Below are positions 36,270 through 44,482 of a stretch of DNA of 53,583 nt, piece after piece. The stretch comes from Pseudaestuariivita rosea (lineage in GTDB: Bacteria; Pseudomonadota; Alphaproteobacteria; Rhodobacterales; Rhodobacteraceae). The stretch spans positions 1 through 53,583 of the forward strand of contig NZ_JACNMP010000023.1 of the NCBI RefSeq assembly GCF_017592335.1, read 5' to 3'. The notes beneath the pieces were generated by a model. The model made no database searches. It saw nothing but the letters and a program-made list of their open reading frames with translations, and was not told the DNA's origin. Every line of letters begins with the position of its first letter. The stretch's first letter is position 1. A program made the position numbers and the translations under genes.

Positions 36270-36731
36270 TTATTCGATTATAAGAACATTTTGAACCGGC
36301 ATAAGTCTTGGGAGTGCCGCAATGTATCCAAATCGCGGATCATCCGATTTTGTACATGTACGCAAACGCTGGAACATTTGCGGTGTGTTGAAACGGAAGA
36401 ATGACATATCAGCCGTAAACGTTTTCTCTTCGCTGCTATCGGGTATTTGGCGCGACAGAAGTGCCGTGACCTGAGTACGCCAAATCGTTTGAAATTGATC
36501 AGTGCGCGCCAATCCAAGCGTCACGAGACGCGGTGCATTATTTCTGAACTCGACCTCGCCTTCTGACAGGATTTCGGCAATTGGCGACGGCGCCTGTGCG
36601 CGATAGTCGATGCTGAATTCGCTTTCGACGTATTGATAAGCCTCGGGCTTACAAACAGCGCTCTGGGTGGGCATATCGCAGGCCGTCAGAGCTGTGGCGC
36701 ATATAACGAAAAGTCCGATGAATCTCTGCAT
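36270..36731 (-). CDS. Lipoprotein, candidate immunity protein
   Basis: A 153-residue protein with a lipoprotein signal (FIGLFVICATALTAC, lipobox Cys18), so it is tethered in the periplasm. The mature part has mixed strands and helices and several Cys residues; no family is recognised. It is the last gene of the operon that begins with the metalloprotease, three bases after the preceding gene. Effectors that act in the periplasm commonly have lipoprotein immunity partners, which makes that the favoured role. Confidence 0.8.
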   Translation of the reverse strand: MQRFIGLFVICATALTACDMPTQSAVCKPEAYQYVESEFSIDYRAQAPSPIAEILSEGEVEFRNNAPRLVTLGLARTDQFQTIWRTQVTALLSRQIPDSSEEKTFTADMSFFRFNTPQMFQRLRTCTKSDDPRFGYIAALPRLMPVQNVLIIE

Positions 36732-36734
36732 ATC

Positions 36735-37415
36735 TCAGTCTCCGGCGCGCAGCAGGTCTTCGACAATTTCGCCAATACTTTGTGGATTTACAAAGCCGGG
36801 TGCATTCATACGAGAGTCTGTTTGATACGCCCTTAAAAGATCTTTGTACCCCGTCGGGCGTTCAAAATCAAAAGCATACAAATAAGCAACAAACACGTTC
36901 ATATCAGTCACGCTGTCGAGACCACGGCGAAAGCCGTCGTAGTCGAACTCCCCAAACACAGCATTGTGCAACATCATCTGAAAAGATGGGTTGTTCTCAT
37001 GTCGGATATTTCCCCATTCGAGAGTAATGTCTATGCGCGGGCCAAAATAGTCACGCATATCGATTCTCAGGCCTGTCAGTGCACCGATGACCCAAGCAGC
37101 TCGTTCCCCTGAAAGCGCCATATATTCTGGTACGCGATCAGCGATCCGCGCCTTGTCCACTGGCGTCAATGCCTTAAGGTGCTCGAAAAACACGCTTAGA
37201 TGTGTACTTAGCACTCTTGAGGACACAGTCGGCGCAAGGCGTTCGGCGATATAGTGATTTGCAGCAATCAAGCATTGTGTGCTTTCTTCATTCCGTTGTT
37301 GCGTCAGGTTACGCAATTCGAGGTAAACGGCATTTTCGTCGTTGTAATTCGTTTTCGAAATGCGATCTGCCAACTCAGTCGAGCACAGCGCGACCAAATC
37401 ATCTGAACTGGTCAT
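36735..37415 (-). CDS. Hypothetical protein between metalloprotease and lipoprotein
   Basis: A 226-residue soluble, helix-rich protein without a signal or known domain. ATG 37415, with AGGAG seven bases upstream, is better than the upstream TTG at 37421. The spacing (10 bases after the protease stop, 3 before the lipoprotein) shows a single operon. A segment with FFEHLKALTPVDKARIAD and the acidic C-terminus are unremarkable. It might be a cytosolic immunity protein or a chaperone for the protease. Confidence 0.75.
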   Translation of the reverse strand: MTSSDDLVALCSTELADRISKTNYNDENAVYLELRNLTQQRNEESTQCLIAANHYIAERLAPTVSSRVLSTHLSVFFEHLKALTPVDKARIADRVPEYMALSGERAAWVIGALTGLRIDMRDYFGPRIDITLEWGNIRHENNPSFQMMLHNAVFGEFDYDGFRRGLDSVTDMNVFVAYLYAFDFERPTGYKDLLRAYQTDSRMNAPGFVNPQSIGEIVEDLLRAGD

Positions 37416-37425
37416 AAACAAGCTC

Positions 37426-38718
37426 CTAGTTGCGTCTGCATTTTTCCCATTGCCCCAGACGCAAAAACTCCATGCCGGAGCGCTTTCGAGGATAGCACAT
37501 CAGATTGTTTGGATCGAGTGCCATAACATTAAAGTCGCCGGTCGGACCTGCAAGAGCATTCCCACGAATGCGTCCTTCTGTATTTGTGGCGGCTCGATTA
37601 GGAACAGGCTGGCCCAAAGAAGCGATCAAGTGCGACGGCAACCCATGCGTTGGTCTTTGTCCTGGCAAGGTGAAGGGATGACCCAGGCCAAGCATATGAC
37701 CTACCTCATGCGCGAAAGTTGTTGTTCTGTTGCTTACACTCCAGCCCACGCGCATCCCAACAGTCGGAACGACCCCTGCAAAAGATGTCGCAGCATTCCC
37801 GTTTGCTCCAACCGTAACTTCACGCGCACTGCGCGGCTTATGGAAAATATAACCGTTTCTTGACCTTGTTCGCGAGCTGGCGGGGATAACTGCATTTAAA
37901 TAATTTACGAGCACAGCGTGGCTCGACAGGTGCATATCCGGTGCACGCGTTGGACGACGGTTTGAATCAACCATTGTCACAGTCGTTGCATCGATCCGCG
38001 CCTGAGCTTCGATTGCCAGCGCGCTGGCGGGCAATATCAACTGGGACCATGTCACATTGAAACTGATCAGGACTTGACGAAAGACCTTGTTTAGGAACGT
38101 TTCCATCGCTCCTTGATCAATCGGTTGTGTTGGCGAAGACGATCCGGGGTATGTCGCGAGATAGCAGTCTAAATCCAGCGTGACCCAAGGTTTGCACCAA
38201 ATATGGAACCACCCAATGTCTTGACCATTGCATCGTGCGATCAATGTCGCTTCACCATCGTTAACGCCACGTATTAGGAAAGCCGCTCGTCGGCTGGAAA
38301 CACTTGTTGTCACCGCTGTAGCGACGCGTGAACTGTCGACACGAAACGTACAATTCTCCAGGCAGGCTGCATTGTTTTTGTCCAAATGGATCTCGACTTC
38401 CGCCAATTCTCCGACCGGAACTGAAATCCAACTTGCACCGTCGCGTGTTTCCCTGTTGCCCGGATGTGTACCGACCGGTGCGTTGTCCCAGTACCCCTGA
38501 GCACCTGTTGGTGGATAAGACGCGGCGTTAGCTCCCGGCATCAAGTTCGTGCGATCGTCAAATGCGTAATAGGCGGGTATCACGCCAGCTGATGTGTTCA
38601 ACGTCTCGTTTCTCGAGCCTTCAAATCGTGCATAAACCGGACAACAAGTTGCAAGCCCACTTCCAACAGTGTTGGGTGGTGCCGGGGGTGTTGTCGGAGA
38701 AACAGAAGGGTTATACAT
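37426..38718 (-). CDS. Signal-less zinc metalloprotease, candidate type VI effector
   Basis: A 430-residue protein. HEVGHMLGLGH at 337-347 is the full HExxHxxGxxH zinc motif of metzincins, with a Met-turn candidate in NNLMCYP near 410. Before it are a Pro/Thr-rich start (SPTTPPAPPNT), an Ig-like region (about 105-185, with GEATLIARC) and paired cysteines. There is no signal peptide despite a fold normally seen in secreted enzymes, which fits export by another route. It heads an operon with a soluble protein and a lipoprotein, opposite a DUF4123 adaptor. The enzyme call is strong; the effector role is inferred. Confidence 0.82.
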   Translation of the reverse strand: MYNPSVSPTTPPAPPNTVGSGLATCCPVYARFEGSRNETLNTSAGVIPAYYAFDDRTNLMPGANAASYPPTGAQGYWDNAPVGTHPGNRETRDGASWISVPVGELAEVEIHLDKNNAACLENCTFRVDSSRVATAVTTSVSSRRAAFLIRGVNDGEATLIARCNGQDIGWFHIWCKPWVTLDLDCYLATYPGSSSPTQPIDQGAMETFLNKVFRQVLISFNVTWSQLILPASALAIEAQARIDATTVTMVDSNRRPTRAPDMHLSSHAVLVNYLNAVIPASSRTRSRNGYIFHKPRSAREVTVGANGNAATSFAGVVPTVGMRVGWSVSNRTTTFAHEVGHMLGLGHPFTLPGQRPTHGLPSHLIASLGQPVPNRAATNTEGRIRGNALAGPTGDFNVMALDPNNLMCYPRKRSGMEFLRLGQWEKCRRN

Positions 38719-38825
38719 GAATATTGTGGTCTAATTAAATTTTTCACATAGCTTGAAAAACATCAATTAAATATGAAAATTAAATAAAACTCATGCTATG
38801 TCAACCCTCCTGGTATGGACTTCAA
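38719..38825 (-). promoter_or_regulatory. AT-rich upstream region of the metalloprotease operon
   Basis: This 100-base stretch is strikingly AT-rich compared with its surroundings (TTTAATT and AAATTTAATTAG runs on the minus strand) and lies immediately before the protease start. Such DNA is typical of promoters of horizontally acquired genes silenced by H-NS-like proteins. No clear -35/-10 pair is proposed. Confidence 0.4.
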
Positions 38826-39016
38826 GTGATATTGACTAACACTAAAAGTGAAAAAAACTGTGTGCGAAAAACAGCAAAGTAGCAGACCAGCTTTTCAGCG
38901 CCGCCTGACCCTCGGCAGCATAATGCGTATTGCCGCCTGAGAGGCTGAACGTTAGGGTAAAACGGGTCGTTGGACGCCTCTCTTCCCTTGTGACTTCGAT
39001 GGCGCCGAACAGGATC

Positions 39017-39042
39017 CGCCGCCGTCTTCAAAGACGGCGGCG
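39017..39042. terminator. Strong hairpin, probably transcription termination
   Basis: The arms CGCCGCCGTCTT (39017-39028) and AAGACGGCGGCG (39031-39042) pair perfectly around CA. ATTTT follows on the plus strand. On the minus strand it lies nine bases after the stop of a 21-residue gene and may end its transcript. Confidence 0.65.
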
Positions 39043-39051
39043 ATTTTCCGC

Positions 39052-39117
39052 TCAGATGTAATGAATTGCAAGAACGATATACATCGCTGCGATTGCGAAA
39101 TAGACTAATGAAATCAT
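39052..39117 (-). CDS. 21-residue hydrophobic microprotein
   Basis: An AAAGGAGG Shine-Dalgarno sequence (minus strand, about 39124-39131) sits seven to eight bases before ATG 39117. The frame encodes ISLVYFAIAAMYIVLAIHYI after Met, a single membrane helix, and stops at TGA before the 39017 hairpin. Ribosome site, helix and terminator together suggest a real tiny membrane protein, of the sort that modulates larger membrane complexes or acts as a toxin. No family is recognised. Confidence 0.55.
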   Translation of the reverse strand: MISLVYFAIAAMYIVLAIHYI

Positions 39118-39273
39118 AACGCTGCCTCCTTTTTGTTGTTCTTGTAGGCTTCGTACTACGCATGTATTTATGCTTCACGCCTTCAGTACAGCCTTAGTTT
39201 CAGCTTCCGATGGCTGCGACAGACTGGCGCACTTCTAGGGGGCGTCGATAGGGCCAAAAAACGGTCGTTTTGC

Positions 39274-39435
39274 CTAAGGTTTTCCGGCTTTTCTCTTCCT
39301 ATGCGCCTCTCGCAAGAGATACCTTGCGGCGGTACTCTGTCCCGAAGCTCGCAATCTCTTAAACTTGTCTAGAAGCGTTTTAGTGTCACTCGTGTGTATC
39401 AGATACTGAATCTGCATCTTTTCATGGCTGGTCAT
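39274..39435 (-). CDS. Possible 53-residue basic protein
   Basis: The frame from ATG 39435 to TAG 39274 encodes a helical, strongly basic protein: KTLLDKFKRLRASGQ, then STAARYLLREAHRKRKAG. Pattern and charge resemble a real nucleic-acid-binding small protein, but the ribosome site is weak (AGAGTAG) and no homologue comes to mind. Otherwise the region 39118-39555 holds nothing I can name. Confidence 0.4.
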   Translation of the reverse strand: MTSHEKMQIQYLIHTSDTKTLLDKFKRLRASGQSTAARYLLREAHRKRKAGKP

Positions 39436-39555
39436 TGCTATCTACTCTGTTGTCCAAAAGGGATATGGCCCCTTTCAAAGAAAGGGAAAAAGGGATTGAG
39501 CGCCGGAGGAGAACGGAGACAAAAACGGTTGATACTGGTGAAAAACTCGGCCAGA

Positions 39556-40164
39556 TCAAACGAGGCCATGCGTTTTTGCGAACGGGTCCCAGTCTTTGTC
39601 CTGATGCCAGTCATACTCGCTCCACGTCGCGACCTTTTCGGCTGTCTCCTGGTCATGCATCGACGCGATTGCACCCAGAGCCATATCCATCCCGGCTGAG
39701 ACACCGGACGAGGTGATGAACTTGCCATCCTCGACCCATCGGGCTTGTTTAACCCATTCTACCTCGGGATATTGATCCGCGATTTTGGTGAAGGCCGCTT
39801 TGTTCGTCGTTGCGCGCTGCCCGTCCAGCACGCCCCCACCGGCAAGAAGTAAACTGCCGGTGCATACACTCAGGACATACTCCGCCGGTTCCGCCATGGT
39901 TCTGATCCAATCCAAGACAGCTATGTTGCTCACCTCACGACGTGTGCCCATACCGCCAGGAACGAACAGGACATCGAAACGATCCGCATCTTTGAACGTC
40001 ACGTCCGGATTGGCGCGCACCTGCTGGTTGCTTGCAACGGGTTCGGAGGTCTCAGCGACCAGTTGGAGGTCAAAATCATCTTTGAGCAGCCCGAACATCT
40101 CAAGCGGCCCGAATAGATCGAGCAGCTCAAAGCCTGGAAAGATCAATGCACCAATACGTCGCAT
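39556..40164 (-). CDS. DJ-1/PfpI-family protein
   Basis: A 202-residue class I glutamine amidotransferase-like protein. It has the early acidic residue near 17, the nucleophile elbow SVCTGSLLLAGGG (Cys near 100), and the late SSGVSAGMDMALG. This order is nearest to the ThiJ/PfpI subgroup that includes isonitrile hydratases. The exact substrate is not readable. Transcribed alone on the minus strand, upstream of the IS1182-type insertion. Cytosolic. Confidence 0.88.
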   Translation of the reverse strand: MRRIGALIFPGFELLDLFGPLEMFGLLKDDFDLQLVAETSEPVASNQQVRANPDVTFKDADRFDVLFVPGGMGTRREVSNIAVLDWIRTMAEPAEYVLSVCTGSLLLAGGGVLDGQRATTNKAAFTKIADQYPEVEWVKQARWVEDGKFITSSGVSAGMDMALGAIASMHDQETAEKVATWSEYDWHQDKDWDPFAKTHGLV

Positions 40165-40274
40165 AGCGGTCCCTCAAATAGCTTCTCACTTGTCCGCATA
40201 CTAGCGGCAATCAGAGACTTGATCCAACTGCAAATGCTTGATTCACTTGCCATATCAGCGGAAAGGAACGGGTG

Positions 40275-41615
40275 ATGATGAGACGGTTGGAGGCGCAGGA
40301 GAACCTGTTTTACCGGTTTCGGATCGAGGATCATGTCCCCCAGGATCATCTCTTGCGCCGGATCGACTGGTTGCTGGATTTCGATGCGATCCGCGCCGAG
40401 CTAGCTGCACTCTACAGCCATACAGGCCGCCCGTCCGTCGATCCCGAGCTGATGCTGCGCATGTTGCTGATCGGCTATCTCTACGGCATCCGCTCCGAAC
40501 GCCGATTGGTCGAGGAAGTCCATCTGAATCTGGCGTACCGATGGTTCTGCAAGCTGGGCTTGGAAGGCCGGGTGCCGGGTCGTTCGACCTTTTCCAAGAA
40601 CCGCCACGGTCGCTTTGCAGATGGCGATGTGCTGCGGCGACTGTTCGAAAGCGTCGTGAAAAAATGCATTGGCTTCGGCATTGTCGGCGGCACGGATGCA
40701 GCCATCGACGGCAGCACCATCGAAGCGGATGCCAACCGGGATCGCAAGGATGAGCCGGACACCGTTCAGAAAATCTGGTCTCACCAAGATCAGGTGAAGC
40801 GTCCAGTCGCTGACTATTTGGCAAAACTGGCTGACGCTGATGGGGCAGCACAATCCGGTCCCAAGAAGAAACCGCCCAAGTATATCTCGGAGACCGATCC
40901 GGAAGCGGCATGGTCGCTGAAAGACGGCCCTGGCCGCTTCAGCTACGAGACGAACTATCTTGTCGATACCGATTACGGCATCATCGTCGATGTTGAGGCC
41001 ACGCCCGCCCGGCTCAGCTAGGAGATTGTCGCGGCCAAGAAAATGCTTGACCGTAGCCGGGACTATCACGACTTTTGTCCCGACAGGGTGGCAGCAGATG
41101 GATCATACGTCACCGGCCCGTTCCTGGCCTGGCTCCTGAAACGTGAAGTCACGCCACCCGCACCGGTTCTGGACCGCCAGCATCAGACCAAAGGCAAGTA
41201 CGACCTCAGCCATTTCCAATATAGCCCGGAGCGCGACAGTTACACCTGCCTCGAAGGCCACGAGATGCCTCTGCGCCGGATCAAGGAACGCGACCGCGTG
41301 AAGAACTACTACGCCAGCAAGGAAACCTGCGGCGCGTGTCCGATCCGCAAGGCCTGCACCGACGCGCCGTTTCGAACTGTGACCCGCCACATGGATGAAG
41401 GGGCCCGACAGAAAGTCCGGGCGCTGTGCGATACAGCCGCCTATGACGAGAGCCGACAACGACGAAAGAAAGTCGAGATGTTGTTCGCCCATCTGAAATG
41501 CCATCTCGGCTTCAAGCGCCTCCGACTCCGAGGCCTGAAAGGAGCCAGTGAAGAATTCCTCCTCGCCGCAACCGCTCAGAACTTAAAACGTCTTGCCAAA
41601 ATGGTTCCAAGCTAA
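40275..41615 (+). pseudogene. IS1182-family transposase with an in-frame amber stop
   Basis: 447 codons with one TAG at 41019-41021, reading ATPARLS-stop-EIVAAKKML, where this family usually has Gln (CAG). Both halves are otherwise in one frame and well conserved. The N-terminus has QDHLLRRIDWLLDF and PSVDPELMLRMLLIGYLYGI, the middle has GTDAAIDGSTI, and the C-terminus has the Cys cluster CGACPIRKAC and LFAHLKCHLGFKRLRLRGL. A single point mutation therefore inactivated a recent insertion. Terminal inverted repeats could not be defined with confidence. Confidence 0.9.
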
Positions 41616-41848
41616 AAGGCAAAGCCAGCCCCCATACCTTCTGCCAAAAACACTGCCTTTGCCTGCAATCACAGCGGATTGGAAAGCCTTGGCCTGCTCA
41701 AACACTAGATGTTGTGGGTCGAGTTTTTCACCTAAATCGGTTGTTTTTGGCCGCCCCTCCATATCTCGCCGAGAAGCAATCGCTTAGCAAGGACAAAAAC
41801 CTCCGGCAAAACCTTTGCGGTTTTGGCAGGTTTTTGTCACAGTGAAGC

Positions 41849-42048
41849 ATGATCATTGGATATGCCCGCGTCAGCACAGACGACCAGAGCCTGGATTCAC
41901 AGGCGGATGCCCTTTTGGCAGCCGGTGCTGAGAAGGTTTTCGCAGACAAGATCAGCGGATCGAGGCGCACCCGCCCGGAATTGGACAGAATGCTGGAGCA
42001 GCTCCGTGACGGCGACGTTGTGACGGTTACTAAGTATGGCCGCGCGCC
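41849..42048 (+). pseudogene. Truncated serine resolvase, N-terminal fragment
   Basis: About 66 codons match the Tn3-type resolvase catalytic start: MIIGYARVSTDDQSLDSQAD with the catalytic Ser in RVSTDDQ, then KISGSRRTRPELDRMLEQLR. After VTVTKYGR, where LARSL-like residues should follow, the sequence changes abruptly. The rest of the protein, including the DNA-binding end, is lost at a junction with the peptidase fragment read from the other strand. Confidence 0.8.
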
Positions 42049-42308
42049 ACAGATAAACCCGGATAGAACTCATTGTATCTTACATAACGAACAACGCCAG
42101 CTTTGGAGAAAACCACGGCGGCGGGATCTACGATGCGCGGAATGTAACGTCTCGCAGCGGCTTCTCTGCTGACTTCATGTAGCTGAGCCAGCTCCAGAAT
42201 GTTTGTCAGATCAGCGTCCCCGCTTACTCGTATGAATTCCGCTACTGATCTGGCGGGCATCAGCAGTTCGGCGGCGAATTCATTGGCTTGCTGTTCCATG
42301 CGAGAGTG
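42030..42308 (-). pseudogene. ImmA/IrrE-like metallopeptidase fragment
   Basis: About 92 codons read EQQANEFAAELLMPARSVAE and continue through a helical domain to the stop. This is the region just after the HExxH motif of ImmA/IrrE (DUF955) peptidases, including the third-ligand Glu. The HExxH part is missing, so it cannot be an active peptidase. It joins upstream to a different gene remnant at about 42310-42350. Confidence 0.65.
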
Positions 42309-42348
42309 CTGATCGTTTGGTTTTGCTGTCTCTACCGCAAGGTCCTTT

Positions 42349-42489
42349 GTGCGGCAGCGGAAATCCGAGCGCGACATAGCTTTCTTCAAGCTCCGTTCTG
42401 TCAAACTCGAATTCCGTCGCGCCCGTCTCAAAGCGGTCGAAGAAGATTTTCTGGATTGTCGCTTGATAGCGATTGGGCGACTTAGCCAT
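42349..42489 (-). pseudogene. 5' remnant of an unidentified gene
   Basis: The start AKSPNRYQATIQKIFFDRF, then EFEFDRTELEESYVALGFPL, reads as a normal N-terminal helical domain. I think it belongs to a family of winged-helix/restriction-like accessory genes, but I cannot name it safely. It collapses into nonsense after about residue 47, where the ImmA-like fragment begins in another frame. Confidence 0.45.
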
Positions 42490-43234
42490 AGGCTAGCGGC
42501 TCCATGTCGTCGTAGGACAGCTCTGTGGCCTTCAGGGCGTCCATCAGCCGCTCAGGCGGCTCTGAGAGGCTTTCACGTGCCTTGTCCATGACCGCCCCAT
42601 AGGTTTCCGGGGACATATGTTCCCGCTTAGTGATCTCCTTGCGGATGCCCCGCACGATGGAGCGGTCCAGGTGTTGCTGACACCAGTCTGCCCAAGAGGT
42701 CTGCAGGGCGGCATACTCATTGCGTTCCCCCGCGATGCCCTTCAGCTCGGTCAGCGCTTTCTGGGTGGAGATCAAAGGTTTGTTCCGGCTCGACCGGACC
42801 GGCGCAATCATCAGATCCACCACCGCGCCGCCTGCTTCATCGAGATCAAGCCGCGCGCGCCAAAGACAGACCCTTCCCCGGTCCAGCTTTCCGCCTAGGC
42901 TTTGGCCTGCTTAAAGAGCTGGCGGTTATGGGGGTTCTCGGCATCATGCAGGTCGCCTGCCTGTTCCACCCATTCGGGCGAGACCACACAGAGGGCCTGC
43001 ATCGCCAGCGGCGCGCCTTTGCGCTCCCCGGCCCTGGTCTCAGCCTTATGGGCTTTGAAGGCCCCCAGATAGTCGCGTTGTTCTCGGCCTTGGACCAGGC
43101 AGCCCATGCCCTAGGACAGTGCCTTCGCGCACACGGGCCTGTCCCGTCGCATCATGGCGTTCAGCGTGCAGCGTCGCCCCGCGCAGCTGCGCGATGGACT
43201 TGATCTTGTTCACGCGGATCGCAGATTTATACAT
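42482..43234 (-). pseudogene. Mob/Pre-type plasmid mobilisation protein, multiply broken
   Basis: Three successive frames on the minus strand make one protein. The N-terminus YKSAIRVNKIKSIAQLRGAT is followed by LHAERHDATGQ, a frame change near 43110, then QRDYLGAFKAHKAETRAGER. Next are a TAG at 42895-42897 (Trp expected), a second frame change near 42855, and DLMIAPVRSSRNKP to the end. This fits the Pre/Mob relaxase of small rolling-circle plasmids. At least three lesions make it non-functional. It is unrelated to the MobA system at 30190. Confidence 0.75.
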
Positions 43235-43262
43235 GGGGTGACGATAGCGCCCCAGGGCAGAA

Positions 43263-43281
43263 TTGTCATTTTAAATGACAA
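43263..43281. repeat. Perfect palindrome TTGTCATTT-T-AAATGACAA
   Basis: Nine-base arms around a single T, lying just upstream of the start of the broken Mob/Pre gene. This is the place where the recombination site or origin of transfer of Mob/Pre plasmids is found, or an operator for the gene. Confidence 0.45.
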
Positions 43282-43372
43282 CCCACTAGGCAATTGTTTC
43301 CGGCGAAGCCGCAAACCCGCTCCGCTAATCGCCATGGGCCAGGGGCAGCACCCCCTTGGAACCCCCGCAAGA

Positions 43373-43465
43373 ACCGCCCACAGAGTGGGCGGTCAATCCC
43401 TGCCGTCCCCTGCCTTATGGCGGGCGATGGACGGCAGGGATTGAAAAGGCATCAACTCCTTTTCA
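43373..43465. repeat. Three consecutive stem-loops
   Basis: Stem 1 is ACCGCCCAC-AGA-GTGGGCGGT (43373-43393). Stem 2 has 14-base perfect arms, AATCCCTGCCGTCC and GGACGGCAGGGATT (43395-43408 and 43429-43442). Stem 3 is TGAAAAGG-N8-CCTTTTCA (43442-43465). They abut one another between the Mob/Pre remnant and the small gene at 43463. Origin-like or terminator functions are both possible. Confidence 0.55.
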
Positions 43466-43651
43466 TTGATCAGGCTTGGACCGGTCAAAGCGCTCCGCAA
43501 AATCCGGCGGCAGAAGATAACGCCGTTTTGGCGGGGTCTTCTCCCAGATCTCTTCATCCGTCCATTCCACCGTGCTGACCTCGTAATTGCTGACCTCAAA
43601 CCGAAACAAGTAGTTCGCGGGGGCATCCTTGTGGTGGTCGCCCTTACCCAT
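43463..43651 (-). CDS. Small hypothetical protein
   Basis: A 62-residue protein with a protein-like pattern: NYLFRFEVSNYEVSTVEWTD then PPKRRYLLPPDFAERFD. The beta strands followed by a Pro-rich basic segment suggest a folded domain. It is divergent from the ParDE pair and its stop lies in stem 3 of the hairpin group. No family is recognised. ATG 43651 is the only good start. Confidence 0.5.
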   Translation of the reverse strand: MGKGDHHKDAPANYLFRFEVSNYEVSTVEWTDEEIWEKTPPKRRYLLPPDFAERFDRSKPDQ

Positions 43652-43683
43652 CCTTCGACGCCAGCATTGCAGATTGATTGCGT

Positions 43684-43699
43684 CATAAGTATGCTTATG
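43684..43699 (+). promoter_or_regulatory. Palindromic operator upstream of parD
   Basis: CATAAG-TATG-CTTATG lies 27 bases before the parD start and is followed by ACACATAAGGAAAGG with the ribosome site. ParD ribbon-helix-helix proteins bind such short palindromes to repress their own operon. Confidence 0.5.
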
Positions 43700-43725
43700 T
43701 ATGACACATAAGGAAAGGACAGGCC

Positions 43726-43989
43726 ATGCCTTCAGTAGAACGAATGACCATCACAATGCCCTCTGACATGGCCGAGACATTGCGCCAGACCGTAGCAGGG
43801 GGCGAGTATGCCTCGACCAGCGAGGTTGTCCGCGAGGCCTTGCGCGATTGGACCCGCAGCCGCGATGCCGAGCTGCAGGACCTTGAGGCTTTACGGGATG
43901 CCATCAAGGCCGGTCTGGACAGTGGGCCAGGTCGTCCAGCTGATCAGGTCTTTACCGAGCTGCGCGCGCGTTACGCTGACAAGCCCTGA
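43726..43989 (+). CDS. parD: ParD-family antitoxin
   Basis: An 87-residue antitoxin. The N-terminal RMTITMPSDMAETLRQTVAG, then EYASTSEVVREALRDW, is the ribbon-helix-helix DNA-binding domain. The acidic-rich C-terminal helix (LQDLEALRDAIKAGLDSG) is the toxin-binding part. It precedes the toxin by three bases. It probably represses its own promoter through the palindrome at 43684. Start ATG 43726 follows AGGAAAGG. Confidence 0.93.
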   Translation: MPSVERMTITMPSDMAETLRQTVAGGEYASTSEVVREALRDWTRSRDAELQDLEALRDAIKAGLDSGPGRPADQVFTELRARYADKP

Positions 43990-43992
43990 CCC

Positions 43993-44397
43993 GTGCCAAA
44001 GCTGGTTATCCTGCCTGCGGCCCAGGCAGACCTCATCGACATTGGGGATTTTATCGCGCTGGATAATCCGCCCCGCGCGGCCTCTTTTGTTGCCGAGATC
44101 GAGGCAAAGATCAGGGAGGTTGGCGAACGCCCTGGCAGTTTCCAAAAGCGGGATGATCTGCACAAGGGGCTGCGTCATGCGCGCCACGGCCGGTATCTGA
44201 TATTCTTTATCGAGACAGGCGACGAAGTTCAGATCGTGCGTGTCATGGAAGGATCGCGGGATTTGCCAAGAGTGCTGAAATTTTTAACACCAGGCCACAA
44301 GCTGCCGTCGACTGCATGGCAGAACATTGGCGGGGTGTTTCCTGCCACGCAGGCATTCCTGTGCTGCAGCTTGGGTGTGTCTAGGGTTTCTATGTAA
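43993..44397 (+). CDS. parE: ParE-family toxin with an unusual C-terminal extension
   Basis: A 134-residue frame starting at GTG 43993. The first ~100 residues are a standard ParE: LVILPAAQADLIDIGDFIAL, then GSFQKRDDLHKGLRHARHGR, FFIETGDEVQIVRVMEG and RDLPRVLKF. ParE toxins usually stop soon after this strand. Here a further ~35 residues (from LTPGHKLPSTAWQ) run into adjacent DNA and end by the IS66 fragment, so the original stop was probably lost. The toxin may still be active. ParE poisons DNA gyrase. Confidence 0.87.
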   Translation: MPKLVILPAAQADLIDIGDFIALDNPPRAASFVAEIEAKIREVGERPGSFQKRDDLHKGLRHARHGRYLIFFIETGDEVQIVRVMEGSRDLPRVLKFLTPGHKLPSTAWQNIGGVFPATQAFLCCSLGVSRVSM

Positions 44398-44482
44398 CGT
44401 TATCTATCCATAGACGCAGATCGCGGCGCGTTACCTTAAGGGCAGTCGCAAGTTGCGTAAACGACCCCAGATTGACGTCTGT

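Noticed and set aside
38822-39178. A 118-codon minus-strand frame over the microprotein region
   Set aside because: It reads through the hairpin and has no homology; the microprotein in another frame has the good ribosome site.
43373-43465. Repeated stems considered as a CRISPR array
   Set aside because: The stems differ in sequence and there are no evenly spaced direct repeats here or anywhere in the window.
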